Source: DATAXP01 sp036272935
GTDB taxonomy: Bacteria; Planctomycetota; Planctomycetia; Pirellulales; PNKZ01
Direction of reading: 5' to 3'
Assembly: GCA_036272935.1 (NCBI GenBank)
Contig: DATAXP010000002.1
Span: forward strand, 1 to 34,245
DNA length: 34,245 bases
Positions 1 to 14,730 of this stretch are shown here, in pieces; within the stretch, counting starts at the first letter, position 1; each line of letters starts with the position of its first letter. The notes under the pieces are model-generated. The model ran no database searches. It saw nothing but the letters and a program-made list of their open reading frames with translations, and was not told the origin of the DNA. The translations under genes and the position numbers were made by a program.

Positions 1-1
1 G

Positions 2-124
2 CGACTGGCCCTGAGCCTGCTGCGACAAGAGAAAACCAACCAACGCGGCCTCAAGAACAAACGACTCGCCTGTGCCCTTGATCCAGATTATCTGCTAACC
101 GTCTTGGAAAACGCCAAGTTTTGA
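2..124 (+). CDS. ISAs1-family transposase, C-terminal end (partial)
   Basis: The window opens inside a reading frame encoding 40 residues and a TGA stop. The visible text (RLALSLLRQEK, then GLKNKRLACALDPDYLL) resembles the conserved C-terminus of ISAs1/H-repeat transposases, where a basic GxKxKRxxA segment is followed by an aromatic D-Y-L-L helix. The catalytic DDE core would lie left of the window, so activity cannot be judged. A CCCTG end motif typical of an insertion-sequence end lies just after the stop. The gene sits left of a truncated tRNA-Leu, consistent with it belonging to an integrated element. The family call comes from recall of the C-terminal pattern and was not searched. Confidence 0.75.
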   Translation, partial: RLALSLLRQEKTNQRGLKNKRLACALDPDYLLTVLENAKF

Positions 125-137
125 TGCGCTGGCCCTG
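122..137. mobile_element. candidate right terminal inverted repeat of the ISAs1 element
   Basis: The 16 bases from the transposase stop codon run into GCGCTGGCCCTG. IS elements of this family often finish with a CCCTG-type end a few bases after the transposase stop. The left end is outside the window, so neither the repeat nor a target duplication can be confirmed. Confidence 0.4.
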
Positions 138-454
138 GCCATGTGTGGCATTAGCATTGGTCGAGGACACTTGGGGTTTTTGACTCCCAGGTCGCCTTGA
201 GCGATTAGCTTGCCGAACCGAAGCCGAAGGCTGCGATGCAGACCGCCACAGAGCTACAGGATTTTACAGGATTCAAAGTTCGCAGAAGGTAAAACGGCAA
301 ATCCCCCTCAATTCACCCCACGAGTGCTGCGAACCGAGAAAAAATGAGGAGGATTGACGAGGAGCAAAAAGGACTCTCGAATCGACGCTAAGTCCCTGCC
401 AAAAAATGGAATCCGATGCGGCAGCAAGAGTTGTCGCCGAAAGACGTTGGCATT
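138..454. other. non-coding accessory stretch between IS end and tRNA fragment
   Basis: No convincing gene lies here; the frames are short and overlap on both strands. A 9-base direct repeat, TACAGGATT, occurs at 255-263 and 265-273. The segment 330-400 is purine-rich and lower in GC than the genes to the right. It probably forms the right margin of the integrated element. Confidence 0.5.
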
Positions 455-508
455 CTTAAAATCCCGTGGGGAGTAATCCCCGTGCGGGTTCGATTCCCGC
501 CTCGGCCA
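455..508 (+). pseudogene. 3' half of a tRNA-Leu(UAA) gene (probable attachment site)
   Basis: Starting at CTTAAAA (455-461, anticodon TAA at 457-459), the sequence continues with the 3' strand of the anticodon stem (TCCCG), a long variable arm that can pair GGGG with CCCC, and a T-arm GCGGG-TTCGATT-CCCGC (484-500). It ends with the acceptor strand CTCGGCC and discriminator A508. The long variable arm, TAA anticodon and A73 together identify leucine. Upstream of 455 there is no matching anticodon strand, D-arm or GGCCGAG acceptor 5' strand, so the gene is truncated at the anticodon loop. CCA is not encoded. Tyrosine integrases commonly use the anticodon loop or 3' half of tRNA genes as attB, so the best reading is attR of an element to the left. 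Confidence 0.8.
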
Positions 509-534
509 GTGATACAAATCGTTCGAGTAAGTGC

Positions 535-1209
535 ATGCGCGAAAAAGCGATCGTATCGTGGAGTGGCGGCAAGGATTGTGCCTTGGCGCTGCACGAGGCG
601 CGGCACGAGTTCGAGATCGTCGCCCTGGTGACGACCGTCACGGCAGGGTACGACCGCATCAGCATGCACGGCGTGCGCGTGAGCCTGCTGGACAAGCAGG
701 CGGCGGCGCTGGGATATCCGCTCGATAAAGTGGTCGTGTCACAGGCGTGCTCGAACGACGAGTACGAGCAGCAGATGCGAGCCGCGCTGAACCGCCATCG
801 CCGAACGGGCGTGACTGCGGTCATCTGCGGCGACCTGTTCCTCGAAGACGTGCGCCGCTACCGCGAGGAGCGGCTGTTCGGTGACGGGGTGCGCGGCGTA
901 TTCCCGCTCTGGAAGCAGCCGACCGATGCGCTGGCGCGGCGGTTCATCGGCCTTGGCTTTCGTGCCATCCTCTGCTGTACCGATACCACGGTGCTCAGCC
1001 ATGTTTTCGCTGGCCGAAGCTTCGACTCCGCGCTGCTGGCCGAGTTGCCGCCGGGGGTCGATCCGTGCGGTGAGAACGGCGAGTTCCACACCTTCGTGTT
1101 CGACGGGCCGGGATTCGCGACACCGGTGGCGTGCCGCGCGGGCGAGCGCGTGCTGCGCGAGAACCGATTCGGCTACTGCGACCTGCTCGACGGGATCGAG
1201 GTGCCGTGA
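535..1209 (+). CDS. DUF71/ATP-binding PP-loop protein (diphthine-ammonia ligase-like)
   Basis: The 224-residue product has a PP-loop ATP-binding motif SGGKDC (residues 10-15) near the N-terminus and the family signature DPCGENGEFHTFV in its second half. This matches the COG2102/DUF71 family. Archaeal and eukaryotic members (Dph6) amidate diphthine; bacteria lack diphthamide, so the bacterial substrate is uncertain. The frame stays open upstream through the tRNA fragment, but residues encoded there are not protein-like, so the ATG at 535 is chosen. It lies only 26 bases after the tRNA fragment with a weak ribosome site, so any original promoter would have been upstream of or within the tRNA. 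It is convergent with the giant kinase gene. Confidence 0.85.
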   Translation: MREKAIVSWSGGKDCALALHEARHEFEIVALVTTVTAGYDRISMHGVRVSLLDKQAAALGYPLDKVVVSQACSNDEYEQQMRAALNRHRRTGVTAVICGDLFLEDVRRYREERLFGDGVRGVFPLWKQPTDALARRFIGLGFRAILCCTDTTVLSHVFAGRSFDSALLAELPPGVDPCGENGEFHTFVFDGPGFATPVACRAGERVLRENRFGYCDLLDGIEVP

Positions 1210-1230
1210 CCGCCCGCCGTTTTTTAACGG

Positions 1231-1291
1231 AACCACCAAGACACGAAGGGCACTAAGATTCCGGCGTGGTGCCCTTCGTGCCTTGGTGTTT
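1231..1291. repeat. intergenic inverted repeat with 23-base arms
   Basis: Arms at 1231-1253 and 1269-1291 are complementary at 21 of 23 positions around a 15-base loop. The arms are made of CACCAAG/CACGAAG-like units. The repeat lies between the convergent ends of the DUF71 gene and the giant kinase, so it could also serve as a bidirectional terminator, although there is no T-run. A related element is at 21711-21774. Confidence 0.8.
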
Positions 1292-1371
1292 CACTTCGCT
1301 GGCGCGTCGCACTCGATCTTGCAGTCGGGCAGCGCCCGGCGGGGTCGGGCGATTGCGGTACAGGCGATTGC

Positions 1372-7887
<6,516 letters not shown>

Positions 7888-7922
7888 GATGGCGGCGCCG
7901 CGACGGTGAACAGCGACGCACG

Positions 7923-7951
7923 ATTATACCCACCCCCAGATGGGACTAAAA
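7923..7951 (-). promoter_or_regulatory. promoter of the giant kinase gene
   Basis: On the minus strand a perfect TATAAT -10 box (7923-7928) is preceded, after a 17-base spacer, by a weak -35 TTTTAG (7946-7951). The predicted start of transcription is near 7916, giving a leader of about 28 bases with no clear ribosome-binding site. Confidence 0.6.
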
Positions 7952-8004
7952 CAAGGGAAACGCGGCTCGCGAGTGAGGGGGCTAAACGCCTAGGGATAAC
8001 CGGC

Positions 8005-8559
8005 CTACGCGGCCTGGCGGCGAGTCGGTCCGCCTGAGAGTTCACGCAGCTCAGCATCGCTGAGGCGGCGCCAGTGCCCAGTGCCATCGCGCGATTCCTC
8101 GACGAACACCGCGGCTCCTTCGGCCAGCAGGCGCGGCACGTAGAACCATGCCTCGGCCATCGAGCGACGATCCTGGTCGGCGGCGACTAGCACCAGGTCG
8201 AACGCCCCCAGCGCATTGGCCGAGCGGGCCAGTGCCGTGCGCGGATCGCCGGGCACAAGCTGCACCTTCGCGCCGCTGTCGATAAACGAGCGGTGGGCCA
8301 ACTTCAGCGACATGCCGGGGCCCTCGTCGGGGCGGCGCAGCTCGAACAGATCGATCCCCGCGTAGCGCATGCCTTGCCCGGGATTCATCGCGCGGGCCAT
8401 CGCAATCAGCCGCCGGGCACGCTCGCCGGTGCCGATGCCGATCTCCAGCAGCCGCGCCGGCCGGCGGCGCCACACATGGCGGTACAAGACGCGCCACGCA
8501 GCGGGGCGACCGAACCAGGCAAGCCAAAAACATCGCAAGCGTGCGAGCAGCCTGGACAT
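8005..8559 (-). CDS. class I SAM-dependent methyltransferase-like protein
   Basis: The 184-residue protein has the glycine-rich motif I LLEIGIGTGERA (about residues 37-48) of Rossmann-fold methyltransferases and an acidic residue after the second strand (YAGIDLFEL). A strand at AFDLVLVAADQD would correspond to motif IV. It is shorter than most such enzymes and has no recognisable substrate domain. The N-terminus is basic and aromatic, possibly membrane-associated. It lies 117 bases upstream of and in the same direction as the giant kinase, which has its own promoter, and it diverges from the FabH-like gene. The substrate is unknown. Confidence 0.8.
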   Translation of the reverse strand: MSRLLARLRCFWLAWFGRPAAWRVLYRHVWRRRPARLLEIGIGTGERARRLIAMARAMNPGQGMRYAGIDLFELRRPDEGPGMSLKLAHRSFIDSGAKVQLVPGDPRTALARSANALGAFDLVLVAADQDRRSMAEAWFYVPRLLAEGAAVFVEESRDGTGHWRRLSDAELRELSGGPTRRQAA

Positions 8560-8634
8560 GGTGCCACCGGTGCCGAGAATTCGTCGGCAGAAAGATCGTC
8601 GACGCGCGTGCCTTCAAACCATTTCGACCGAATC

Positions 8635-8738
8635 GGGGGTCGGGAATCAGGAATCGGGAGTCGGGCGTCAGGATTCAGAAGTCGGGCCGGCGGCAAAGCC
8701 CCGTCACCCCGAGTCCTGACTCCCGGCTCCCGACTCCT
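8635..8738. repeat. intergenic inverted repeat of GGGAGTC units
   Basis: The left arm (8635-8686) is a run of GGGAATC/GGGAGTC-like heptamers. The right arm (8707-8737) carries the complementary GACTCCC units. Pairing is imperfect because the units are quasi-tandem. It lies between two divergent genes, where their promoters are expected. The rest of the 8560-8844 gap shows nothing else convincing. Confidence 0.75.
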
Positions 8739-8844
8739 AGCGGCGTGCTAGCACTTTTCCGGTTATTGACCTGACGCGCCGCCGGGGCGATGGATAAGAT
8801 TGACGACGGCAGCGGTTGTCGCGTTTACGCTTCGAGGTCCGGCA

Positions 8845-9894
8845 GTGAATTACGCTTCGATCGGTCCCATCGCCATGCACCTGCCCGAGGCAGTCGAAAC
8901 CAACGACTTCCTCCGCAGCGAGTTCCCGCAGTGGAACATGGACCTGATCGAAGCCAAGACCGGCATCCGCTCGCGGCACATTGCCGCACCCGGCGAGTGT
9001 GCTTCGGATCTGGGCGTGGCGGCGGCCGAGAAGTTGTTCAAGCAGTTCGACATCGACCGCTCGACGATCGACTACCTGCTGCTGTGCACGCAGACGCCTG
9101 ATTATCCGTTGCCGACCACCGCCTGCCTGATGCAGCATCGGCTTGGCCTGCGCACCGGCGTCGGCGCGCTCGACTTTAACCTTGGCTGCTCGGGATTCGT
9201 CTATGGCCTGGGATTGGCCGATGCGCTGATCCGGGCCGGCCAGGCGAAACGCATCCTGCTGGTGACCGCCGAAACCTATTCCAAGTACATCCGACCCGAC
9301 GACCGCTCGCTGCGCACCATTTTTGGCGACGGTGCCGCGGCCACACTGATCGATGCCGCATCGCAGCCGACGCTCGATGGCTTTGCATACGGCAGCGACG
9401 GCTCGGGGGCCGACGCGCTGATCGTCAACTCCGGCGGTGCCCGGCAGCCCGACCAGGCCATCCAGCCACGCAAGCGCCAGCGCTGGTCGAGCCCGCTGTT
9501 CATGGACGGCCCGGCACTGGTCGATTTCACCCTCGAGCGCATCCCGGGACTGATCGACACGGTGCTCGCCTCGGCCGGTTGGAAGCGCGAGGACGTCAAC
9601 CTGTTTCTGCTGCACCAGGCGACGCACCTGCTGCTGAGCAAGCTCAGCGAGCGCTTGCAGCTCGATGAGACGAACATGCCGATGGTCCTCGCCGACTACG
9701 GCAACACGGTTTCGTCGACGCTGCCGATCATGCTGCACGACCTGCGCGCCAGCGGCCGGCTGCGCCCCGGAACGCGGTCGCTGTTGATCGGCTACGGGGT
9801 CGGCTTCTCTTGGGCCGGTTGCACGTGGACCGAAACCTGGGCCGCATCGGCAGCGGGTGTCGGCGACGGTTCGGCCGAAGCCACAGCCGCTTAG
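8845..9894 (+). CDS. 3-oxoacyl-[ACP] synthase III (FabH-like)
   Basis: The 349-residue thiolase-fold enzyme should condense an acyl-CoA with malonyl-ACP or a related substrate. The Cys-His-Asn triad is visible: Cys115 in NLGCSGFVYGL, His257 in LLHQAT and Asn287 in DYGNTVSST. The length is slightly above the usual 320-330. The GTG at 8845 is chosen because GAGG lies 7 bases upstream and the FabH-like N-terminus (NYASIGPIAMHLPE) begins there; an in-frame ATG at 8800 would add 15 atypical residues. No other fatty-acid genes are adjacent, so it may be a pathway-specific KASIII rather than the housekeeping FabH. Confidence 0.88.
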   Translation: MNYASIGPIAMHLPEAVETNDFLRSEFPQWNMDLIEAKTGIRSRHIAAPGECASDLGVAAAEKLFKQFDIDRSTIDYLLLCTQTPDYPLPTTACLMQHRLGLRTGVGALDFNLGCSGFVYGLGLADALIRAGQAKRILLVTAETYSKYIRPDDRSLRTIFGDGAAATLIDAASQPTLDGFAYGSDGSGADALIVNSGGARQPDQAIQPRKRQRWSSPLFMDGPALVDFTLERIPGLIDTVLASAGWKREDVNLFLLHQATHLLLSKLSERLQLDETNMPMVLADYGNTVSSTLPIMLHDLRASGRLRPGTRSLLIGYGVGFSWAGCTWTETWAASAAGVGDGSAEATAA

Positions 9895-9895
9895 C

Positions 9896-9916
9896 GCCGG
9901 CCGTCCCCCGGCCGGC
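9896..9916 (+). terminator. GC-rich hairpin after the FabH-like gene
   Basis: A perfect 8-base stem GCCGGCCG/CGGCCGGC with loop TCCCC begins 2 bases after the stop codon. No T-run follows, so it is at best an imperfect terminator or an RNA 3'-end stabiliser. Confidence 0.45.
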
Positions 9917-10029
9917 TTCGCGTGGCTTGCATTTCGCCCCAGCGGCACACCACAATTGGTGATCCCGCCTCGTGAGTGCCGGAACGGTCCGGCCCGCCCG
10001 CAACAATCACTCGTCAAGGATCGCTTCGC

Positions 10030-13000
10030 ATGCGCTGGTTGCTTCTTCGTCTGTTGTTCATCGCCGTCGTCGTCAGTGCAGGGCAGGGGAGGGGGGCGGA
10101 GCCGGCCGACGAAAAGTCAAAGTGGATCTGGTACGACGAGGGCAACGCGCTGCGCGGCGCGCCGAAGGAGACCGTCTGGTTCCGCTACGCCGTGAAGGCG
10201 GCGCAGCCGTGTACCGGTGTGATCCGCGTGGCGTGCGACAACCACTTCGTGCTGTGGGTCAACGGCAAGCGGCTGGGCGAAGGCGATTTCAGCCGGCTGT
10301 ACAAGTTCAACCTGGCCGGCGAGGTCGACGCCGGCACGAACGTCATCGGCATCGAGGCCCGCAACGACGGCGGTCCCGCGGGCTTGTACATCGACGGTGA
10401 GATTCTGTACCAGGGCAATCGCAAGAACCCCGCCGCCGGCCTCAGCCTCGATTCGGCCTCGCACTGGCTGGCGACGCGCGACGAGCCCGAGGGGAACGAG
10501 TGGCTCGAGCGCGATTACGACACCGCCGGCTGGAAGCCCGCCAAGGAGCTGGCCACCGCCGAAGGAAGCCCCTGGGCGCGGATCGGCACCAGCGACGCGC
10601 CCGACGACCGCTTCACGCTGGCCGAAGGGTTCCAGATCGAGCGCATCGTCGAGCCCGAATTGGCCGGCACGCTGGTGAACATGACCTGGGGCAATCGCGG
10701 CCGGCTGATCGTCTCGCAGGAAAAGGGACCGCTACACAGCCTGGTCGACAACGACGGCGACGGCAGCTACGACCGGTCGATCGAGTTCAGCCCAGCGGTG
10801 ACCAACTGCCAGGGCATCTGCATGGTGTTCGACACGCTGTATGCCGTGGGCGATGGCCCGCAGGGGACCGGCATGTACCGCATGCCCGATCGCAACGGCG
10901 ACGATAAGGCCGACTCCGTCGACCTGGTCATCCTGCACGAGGGCGTGTTCCCCGGCACGAAGGGGCACGTCGGCGACCATGGCCCGCACAACGTGGTGCT
11001 CGGCCCCGACGGCTGGCTGTACCACAACATGGGCAACCACGCCCGCATCACGCACGAGCGCGAACCGACCAGCGGCGTGGCCGATTACTACGAAGGCAAC
11101 CTGCTCGAGCCGCGCTTCGAGGATGCCCGCGGTCACGATGGCAAAGGCAACCCGGTGCCGGCCGGCAGCGTGTGGCGGTTCACGCCCGGCGGTCAGCACT
11201 GGTGGCTCGAAAGCGTCGGCTACCGCAACGAGTTCGACATTGCCTTCAATGCCGACGGCGAGCTGTTCACGTTCGATGCCGACATGGAATGGGACGTCGG
11301 CACGCCGTGGTACCGACCGTGCCGTGTGAATCACTGCGTGCCGGGCGCCGAGTTCGGTTGGCGCAGCGGCAGCGCCAAGTGGCCAGCGTACTACTTCGAT
11401 TCGCTGCCCGAAACGGTCGATATCGGCCGCGGCTCGCCGACCGGAGTCGTGTTCTACGAGCACGAGCAGTTCCCCGAGAAGTACCGCGGCGCGTTCATCA
11501 TCTGCGATTGGTCGCGCGGCCGCATCCTGAGTGTGAAGCTGTCGCCCAAAGGAGCCACGTTCGGCGGCGAGGCCGAGGTGCTGGTGGCCGGCAATCCGCT
11601 GAATGTTTCTGACATTGAAGTCGATCGCGACGGCACGCTCATCTTTTGCACCGGTGGCCGCAACAGTGAAGGGGGCGTGTATCGCGTCCGCTTCGGCGAC
11701 AAGGACAAAGTGGCCAAGCCGCGGCTCGACGACGCCCTGAAAATCCCGCAAATCCACGCCGCCTGGGCGCGCGAAGCGATCGGCCAACTCAAGACCAAGG
11801 CCGGCAACCAGTGGGAACCGTCGATGGTCGCCGCGGCACGCACTGGCACCCCCGCCGAGCAGGTGCGGGCACTGACGCTGCTGAGCCAATTCGGCCCCAA
11901 GCCGAGGCCGAAGCTGCTGCACGAGCTGGCCCGCGACGACGATGCGCAGGTGCGGGCGTTTGCCGTCTGGCTGCTTGGCGAGCATCCCAGCGGCGACACG
12001 GCCACGGTGTTGGCCGATGCGCTCGGCGACAAAGACCACCGCGTGCAGCGCCGCGCTTGCGAGGCATTCGTGCGCAGCGGATTGGAAGCGCCTGTGGCTG
12101 AGTTGCTGCCAGTATTGAGCAGCGATGACCGTTGGCTGCGCTATGCGGCGCGCGAAGCGCTCAAGCGCGTACCGGCCGACAAGTGGCGCGACAAGTTGCC
12201 GCGAACGACCGATTGGCGAGCGCAGCTCGAACTGCTGCTTGCCCTCTATCAAATCGATGACAAAGCGTTTCCTGCTGATCCATCATCGATTGGAAGCAAA
12301 CGTGGATTCGATCTCGACACAGCGCGTCTGCTGCAACTTGGCGTCATCGCTAAGGGAAAGGAGGCGTTCCCGTCAGCGGTGGCGCTTGCGCTGCTTACAA
12401 CCTTTCCGACAAGCGAATCGGCATTGAACATGGAGATTGCGCGCCTGCTGGCCGTGCTCAACCCGCCGGGGGCGATCGACAAGCTGTTGGCGATGCTCGG
12501 CAAGGGCTCGCAGGAGGAGCAGATCCACTACGCGCTTTGCCTGCGCTTCGTTGCCAGCGGTTGGACGCATCCACAGCGTGTTGCGTTGTTGGACTGGTAC
12601 CAACAGACGCGCACCTGGGAAGGGGGCGCGAGCTTCGTGCCGTTCCTCGAAAATATCTGCGGAGCAACGTTCGCAAACCTCAACGCGGCCGAACGCACGA
12701 AGCTGGTCGAAGATTGGCAGGCCCGGCCGCATGCGACGCGCATGCTCGTGATGAAGACCAACGCACAGGAGCTGGCCGGTTCGGTCGGCGCGATCGAGCG
12801 CTTGATCGGTGAGCTGTACAAGTTGCCCACTGATCCCGAGCGCAGCGCACTGCTCGACGCCGCGATCGGCGCCTTGGGCAACACGAACTCCCCGGAAGTG
12901 CTCGCGCTGCTGCGCCGGCTGTACGACGAAAACCCCGATCGTCGCAACGAACTTGCCCGCATCCTCGCGCAGCATCCCACGGCCGAGAACTGGCCGTACC

Positions 13001-13821
13001 TGGTGCGAACGCTCGACTTCGGCGATCTGACGACGCTGCAACTGTGCATCGGCGGGCTGGCCAAGATTGATCGCAAGCCCGAGAAGCCGGCCGATTATCG
13101 CGCGGTGATCCTGGTCGGCCTGCAGATCGGCGATCGCGGCGGACTAGCGGCGGTGAATCTGCTCAAGCGGTGGACGGGCCTCGATAACGACGGCGGCAAA
13201 AATGCCCGCAAGGCCCTGGCCACCTATCAGCGCTGGTTTCACGACAAGTATCCCCAGGAACCGCCGGCTGAGCTGCCGAAGAACGATCCGTCGAAAAGCC
13301 GCTACTCGGTGGTCGAGCTGACCAAGTTCCTCGACACCGACGCGGGGCGCGCGGGTGACGTGAGTCGCGGCAAGCAGATGTTCGCCAAGGCCAACTGCAT
13401 CAAGTGCCACCAATTTTTGCGCGAAGGGCAGGGGGTGGGCCCCGACCTGACCAGCGTGCGCCGACGGTTCCAGCGCAAGGAGATTGTCGAATCGATCGTG
13501 CATCCATCGAAAGTTATCTCGGATCAGTACCGCTCTGTGACCGTGCAGACCTCCGAGGGGCTGATCTACACCGGTCTGCCGATCAAGGAGCCGGGTAACG
13601 ACAAGCTAGTGCTGATGCTGCCCGACGCCACGAAGCTCGAGCTCGCCAAGAGCGACGTGGAGGAGACGGTGCCGGCCACCATCTCGGTGATGCCCGAGAA
13701 TCTGCTGGGGCAACTGTCGCTATCGGACGTGGCCGACCTGTTCGCGTTCCTCGAAACGAGCAAGAACAACGACCCGGCGCAGAACACCAAGCCGCCGGTC
13801 GCCACCGGGGCAGGGCGGTGA
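10030..13821 (+). CDS. secreted PVC-type dehydrogenase with HEAT repeats and cytochrome c domain
   Basis: The 1263-residue protein starts with a signal peptide (MRWLLLRLLFIAVVV, cleavage near GAEPAD). A jelly-roll-like module follows (about 30-130, WIWYDEG to GLYIDGEILY). Next is a soluble-glucose/sorbosone-dehydrogenase-like propeller (about 195-560), alpha-helical HEAT-type repeats (about 590-1090) and a C-terminal haem-binding domain with CIKCH (1123-1127). This is the membrane-bound dehydrogenase plus Pirellula/Verrucomicrobium haem-domain architecture that is expanded in this phylum. It probably oxidises a sugar or alcohol outside the cytoplasm; the substrate is unknown. The ATG at 10030 is chosen for AAGGA nine bases upstream and the signal peptide. 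Confidence 0.9.
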   Translation: MRWLLLRLLFIAVVVSAGQGRGAEPADEKSKWIWYDEGNALRGAPKETVWFRYAVKAAQPCTGVIRVACDNHFVLWVNGKRLGEGDFSRLYKFNLAGEVDAGTNVIGIEARNDGGPAGLYIDGEILYQGNRKNPAAGLSLDSASHWLATRDEPEGNEWLERDYDTAGWKPAKELATAEGSPWARIGTSDAPDDRFTLAEGFQIERIVEPELAGTLVNMTWGNRGRLIVSQEKGPLHSLVDNDGDGSYDRSIEFSPAVTNCQGICMVFDTLYAVGDGPQGTGMYRMPDRNGDDKADSVDLVILHEGVFPGTKGHVGDHGPHNVVLGPDGWLYHNMGNHARITHEREPTSGVADYYEGNLLEPRFEDARGHDGKGNPVPAGSVWRFTPGGQHWWLESVGYRNEFDIAFNADGELFTFDADMEWDVGTPWYRPCRVNHCVPGAEFGWRSGSAKWPAYYFDSLPETVDIGRGSPTGVVFYEHEQFPEKYRGAFIICDWSRGRILSVKLSPKGATFGGEAEVLVAGNPLNVSDIEVDRDGTLIFCTGGRNSEGGVYRVRFGDKDKVAKPRLDDALKIPQIHAAWAREAIGQLKTKAGNQWEPSMVAAARTGTPAEQVRALTLLSQFGPKPRPKLLHELARDDDAQVRAFAVWLLGEHPSGDTATVLADALGDKDHRVQRRACEAFVRSGLEAPVAELLPVLSSDDRWLRYAAREALKRVPADKWRDKLPRTTDWRAQLELLLALYQIDDKAFPADPSSIGSKRGFDLDTARLLQLGVIAKGKEAFPSAVALALLTTFPTSESALNMEIARLLAVLNPPGAIDKLLAMLGKGSQEEQIHYALCLRFVASGWTHPQRVALLDWYQQTRTWEGGASFVPFLENICGATFANLNAAERTKLVEDWQARPHATRMLVMKTNAQELAGSVGAIERLIGELYKLPTDPERSALLDAAIGALGNTNSPEVLALLRRLYDENPDRRNELARILAQHPTAENWPYLVRTLDFGDLTTLQLCIGGLAKIDRKPEKPADYRAVILVGLQIGDRGGLAAVNLLKRWTGLDNDGGKNARKALATYQRWFHDKYPQEPPAELPKNDPSKSRYSVVELTKFLDTDAGRAGDVSRGKQMFAKANCIKCHQFLREGQGVGPDLTSVRRRFQRKEIVESIVHPSKVISDQYRSVTVQTSEGLIYTGLPIKEPGNDKLVLMLPDATKLELAKSDVEETVPATISVMPENLLGQLSLSDVADLFAFLETSKNNDPAQNTKPPVATGAGR

Positions 13822-13834
13822 AAGAGCGGCCAAA

Positions 13835-13918
13835 GGCAGAAGTCAGAAGGATGAATGCAGAAGTACAGCAGACCATTTGTGCCTCACTTCTGACTTCTGC
13901 ATTCTGACTTCTTCTGCC
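13835..13918. repeat. intergenic inverted repeat of CAGAAGT units
   Basis: Left arm 13835-13864 and right arm 13886-13918 consist of AGAAGTCAGAA/TTCTGACTTCT-like units and pair imperfectly. It lies 13 bases after the dehydrogenase stop codon, so the transcript would fold here. Confidence 0.75.
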
Positions 13919-14052
13919 GGTTGTAGCGGCTGTGACGGACGAGGCATTTTTCTCCCTAGCGCTCGTTGTCAGCTATAGTTTCCCAGCTTTGCGGAGGTGT
14001 TGAGCCGTCGAACTGGCTCGCGCCGCGTATCTTTGGGGGAGATCATCGGACC

Positions 14053-14637
14053 ATGAATCGTTCTCTTCGTGCGCTGGTGGCTGGTTGCGTGGCGATGGTG
14101 ATCGTGGGGGCGACGCTGGCCGTTGCCGATCCCGTGTTGCCGAATTCGGCAGTCAGCGGCAACGCCGATTCGTCGTTCGCGCTGCGCTATGCCGAGGCAA
14201 CGCTGAAGCTGGCGAAGATGGACCTGCAAAAGGCGCTCGACGTGAACAAGCTGGTGCCGAACACCTTCTCGCCGGCGGCGGTCGAACCGCTGCAACAGGC
14301 GGTCGACGTGGCCCAGCAACGCTACGAGCAGGTGAAGAACGCCACGGGCGACCCGCTGTACGAACTGTACGTGCGGAGCGAGGAGGGGTCGCTGCGCTGC
14401 GCGCAGGCCGACTACAACAAGGCCTTGGCCGCCAATCAGCGGTTCAAGGGGAGCGTGATGAACGACGAGCTGGAACGGCTGCGGCTGACGGTCGAAGTGG
14501 CCAGGCTGCGGTACGACAAGGCCCGCGACTCGTCCCACGAGGCGGAAGTTTCAAGCCTGCAATGGCAAGTCGAGCAGTTGCGAGAAGAAGTGCAACACCT
14601 GCGTGCCCGCGTCGAACAGTTGCGGAAGATTAATTAA
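14053..14637 (+). CDS. secreted coiled-coil protein of unknown function
   Basis: The 194-residue product has a signal peptide (MNRSLRALVAGCVAMVIVGA, cleavage near LAVADP). The rest is almost entirely helical: Ala/Leu/Gln-rich heptads with a strong coiled coil at the C-terminus (SLQWQVEQLREEVQHLRARVEQL). A single cysteine lies mid-protein. A purine-rich GGGGGAGA upstream supports the ATG. The helical repeats resemble periplasmic hairpin or outer-membrane-factor-type helices, but no family is recognised. It is followed by a possible terminator and probably forms a single-gene unit. Confidence 0.7.
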   Translation: MNRSLRALVAGCVAMVIVGATLAVADPVLPNSAVSGNADSSFALRYAEATLKLAKMDLQKALDVNKLVPNTFSPAAVEPLQQAVDVAQQRYEQVKNATGDPLYELYVRSEEGSLRCAQADYNKALAANQRFKGSVMNDELERLRLTVEVARLRYDKARDSSHEAEVSSLQWQVEQLREEVQHLRARVEQLRKIN

Positions 14638-14694
14638 CTCGGTTTCATGAATCGGGTTGTTGAGCCGGTCGTCACGGCGACCGCGTTTCAAACG

Positions 14695-14730
14695 CGGCTC
14701 GCAAACGAGCCGGCTAAGCGGTCCTTTTTT
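14695..14730 (+). terminator. probable intrinsic terminator
   Basis: The stem CGGCTCG (14695-14701) pairs with CGAGCCG (14706-14712) around loop CAAA, and a TTTTTT run ends at 14730. The 12-base gap between stem and T-run is longer than ideal. It would end the coiled-coil protein transcript. Confidence 0.5.

Noticed and set aside
466..534. N-terminal extension of the DUF71 reading frame through the tRNA fragment
   Set aside because: The bases are explained by the tRNA T-arm and acceptor, and the extra residues do not fit the family, which begins with a strand leading to SGGKD.
8766..8800. TTGACC and TAAGAT as the FabH-gene promoter
   Set aside because: The 23-base spacing is too long for sigma-70, so it is not listed as a feature.
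8800..8844. ATG at 8800 as the start of the FabH-like gene
   Set aside because: The GTG at 8845 has a better ribosome site and gives the usual FabH N-terminus; the extension adds atypical residues.
10732..12252. 506-residue minus-strand frame
   Set aside because: It is antisense to the dehydrogenase and HEAT region; no motif or ribosome site is seen.
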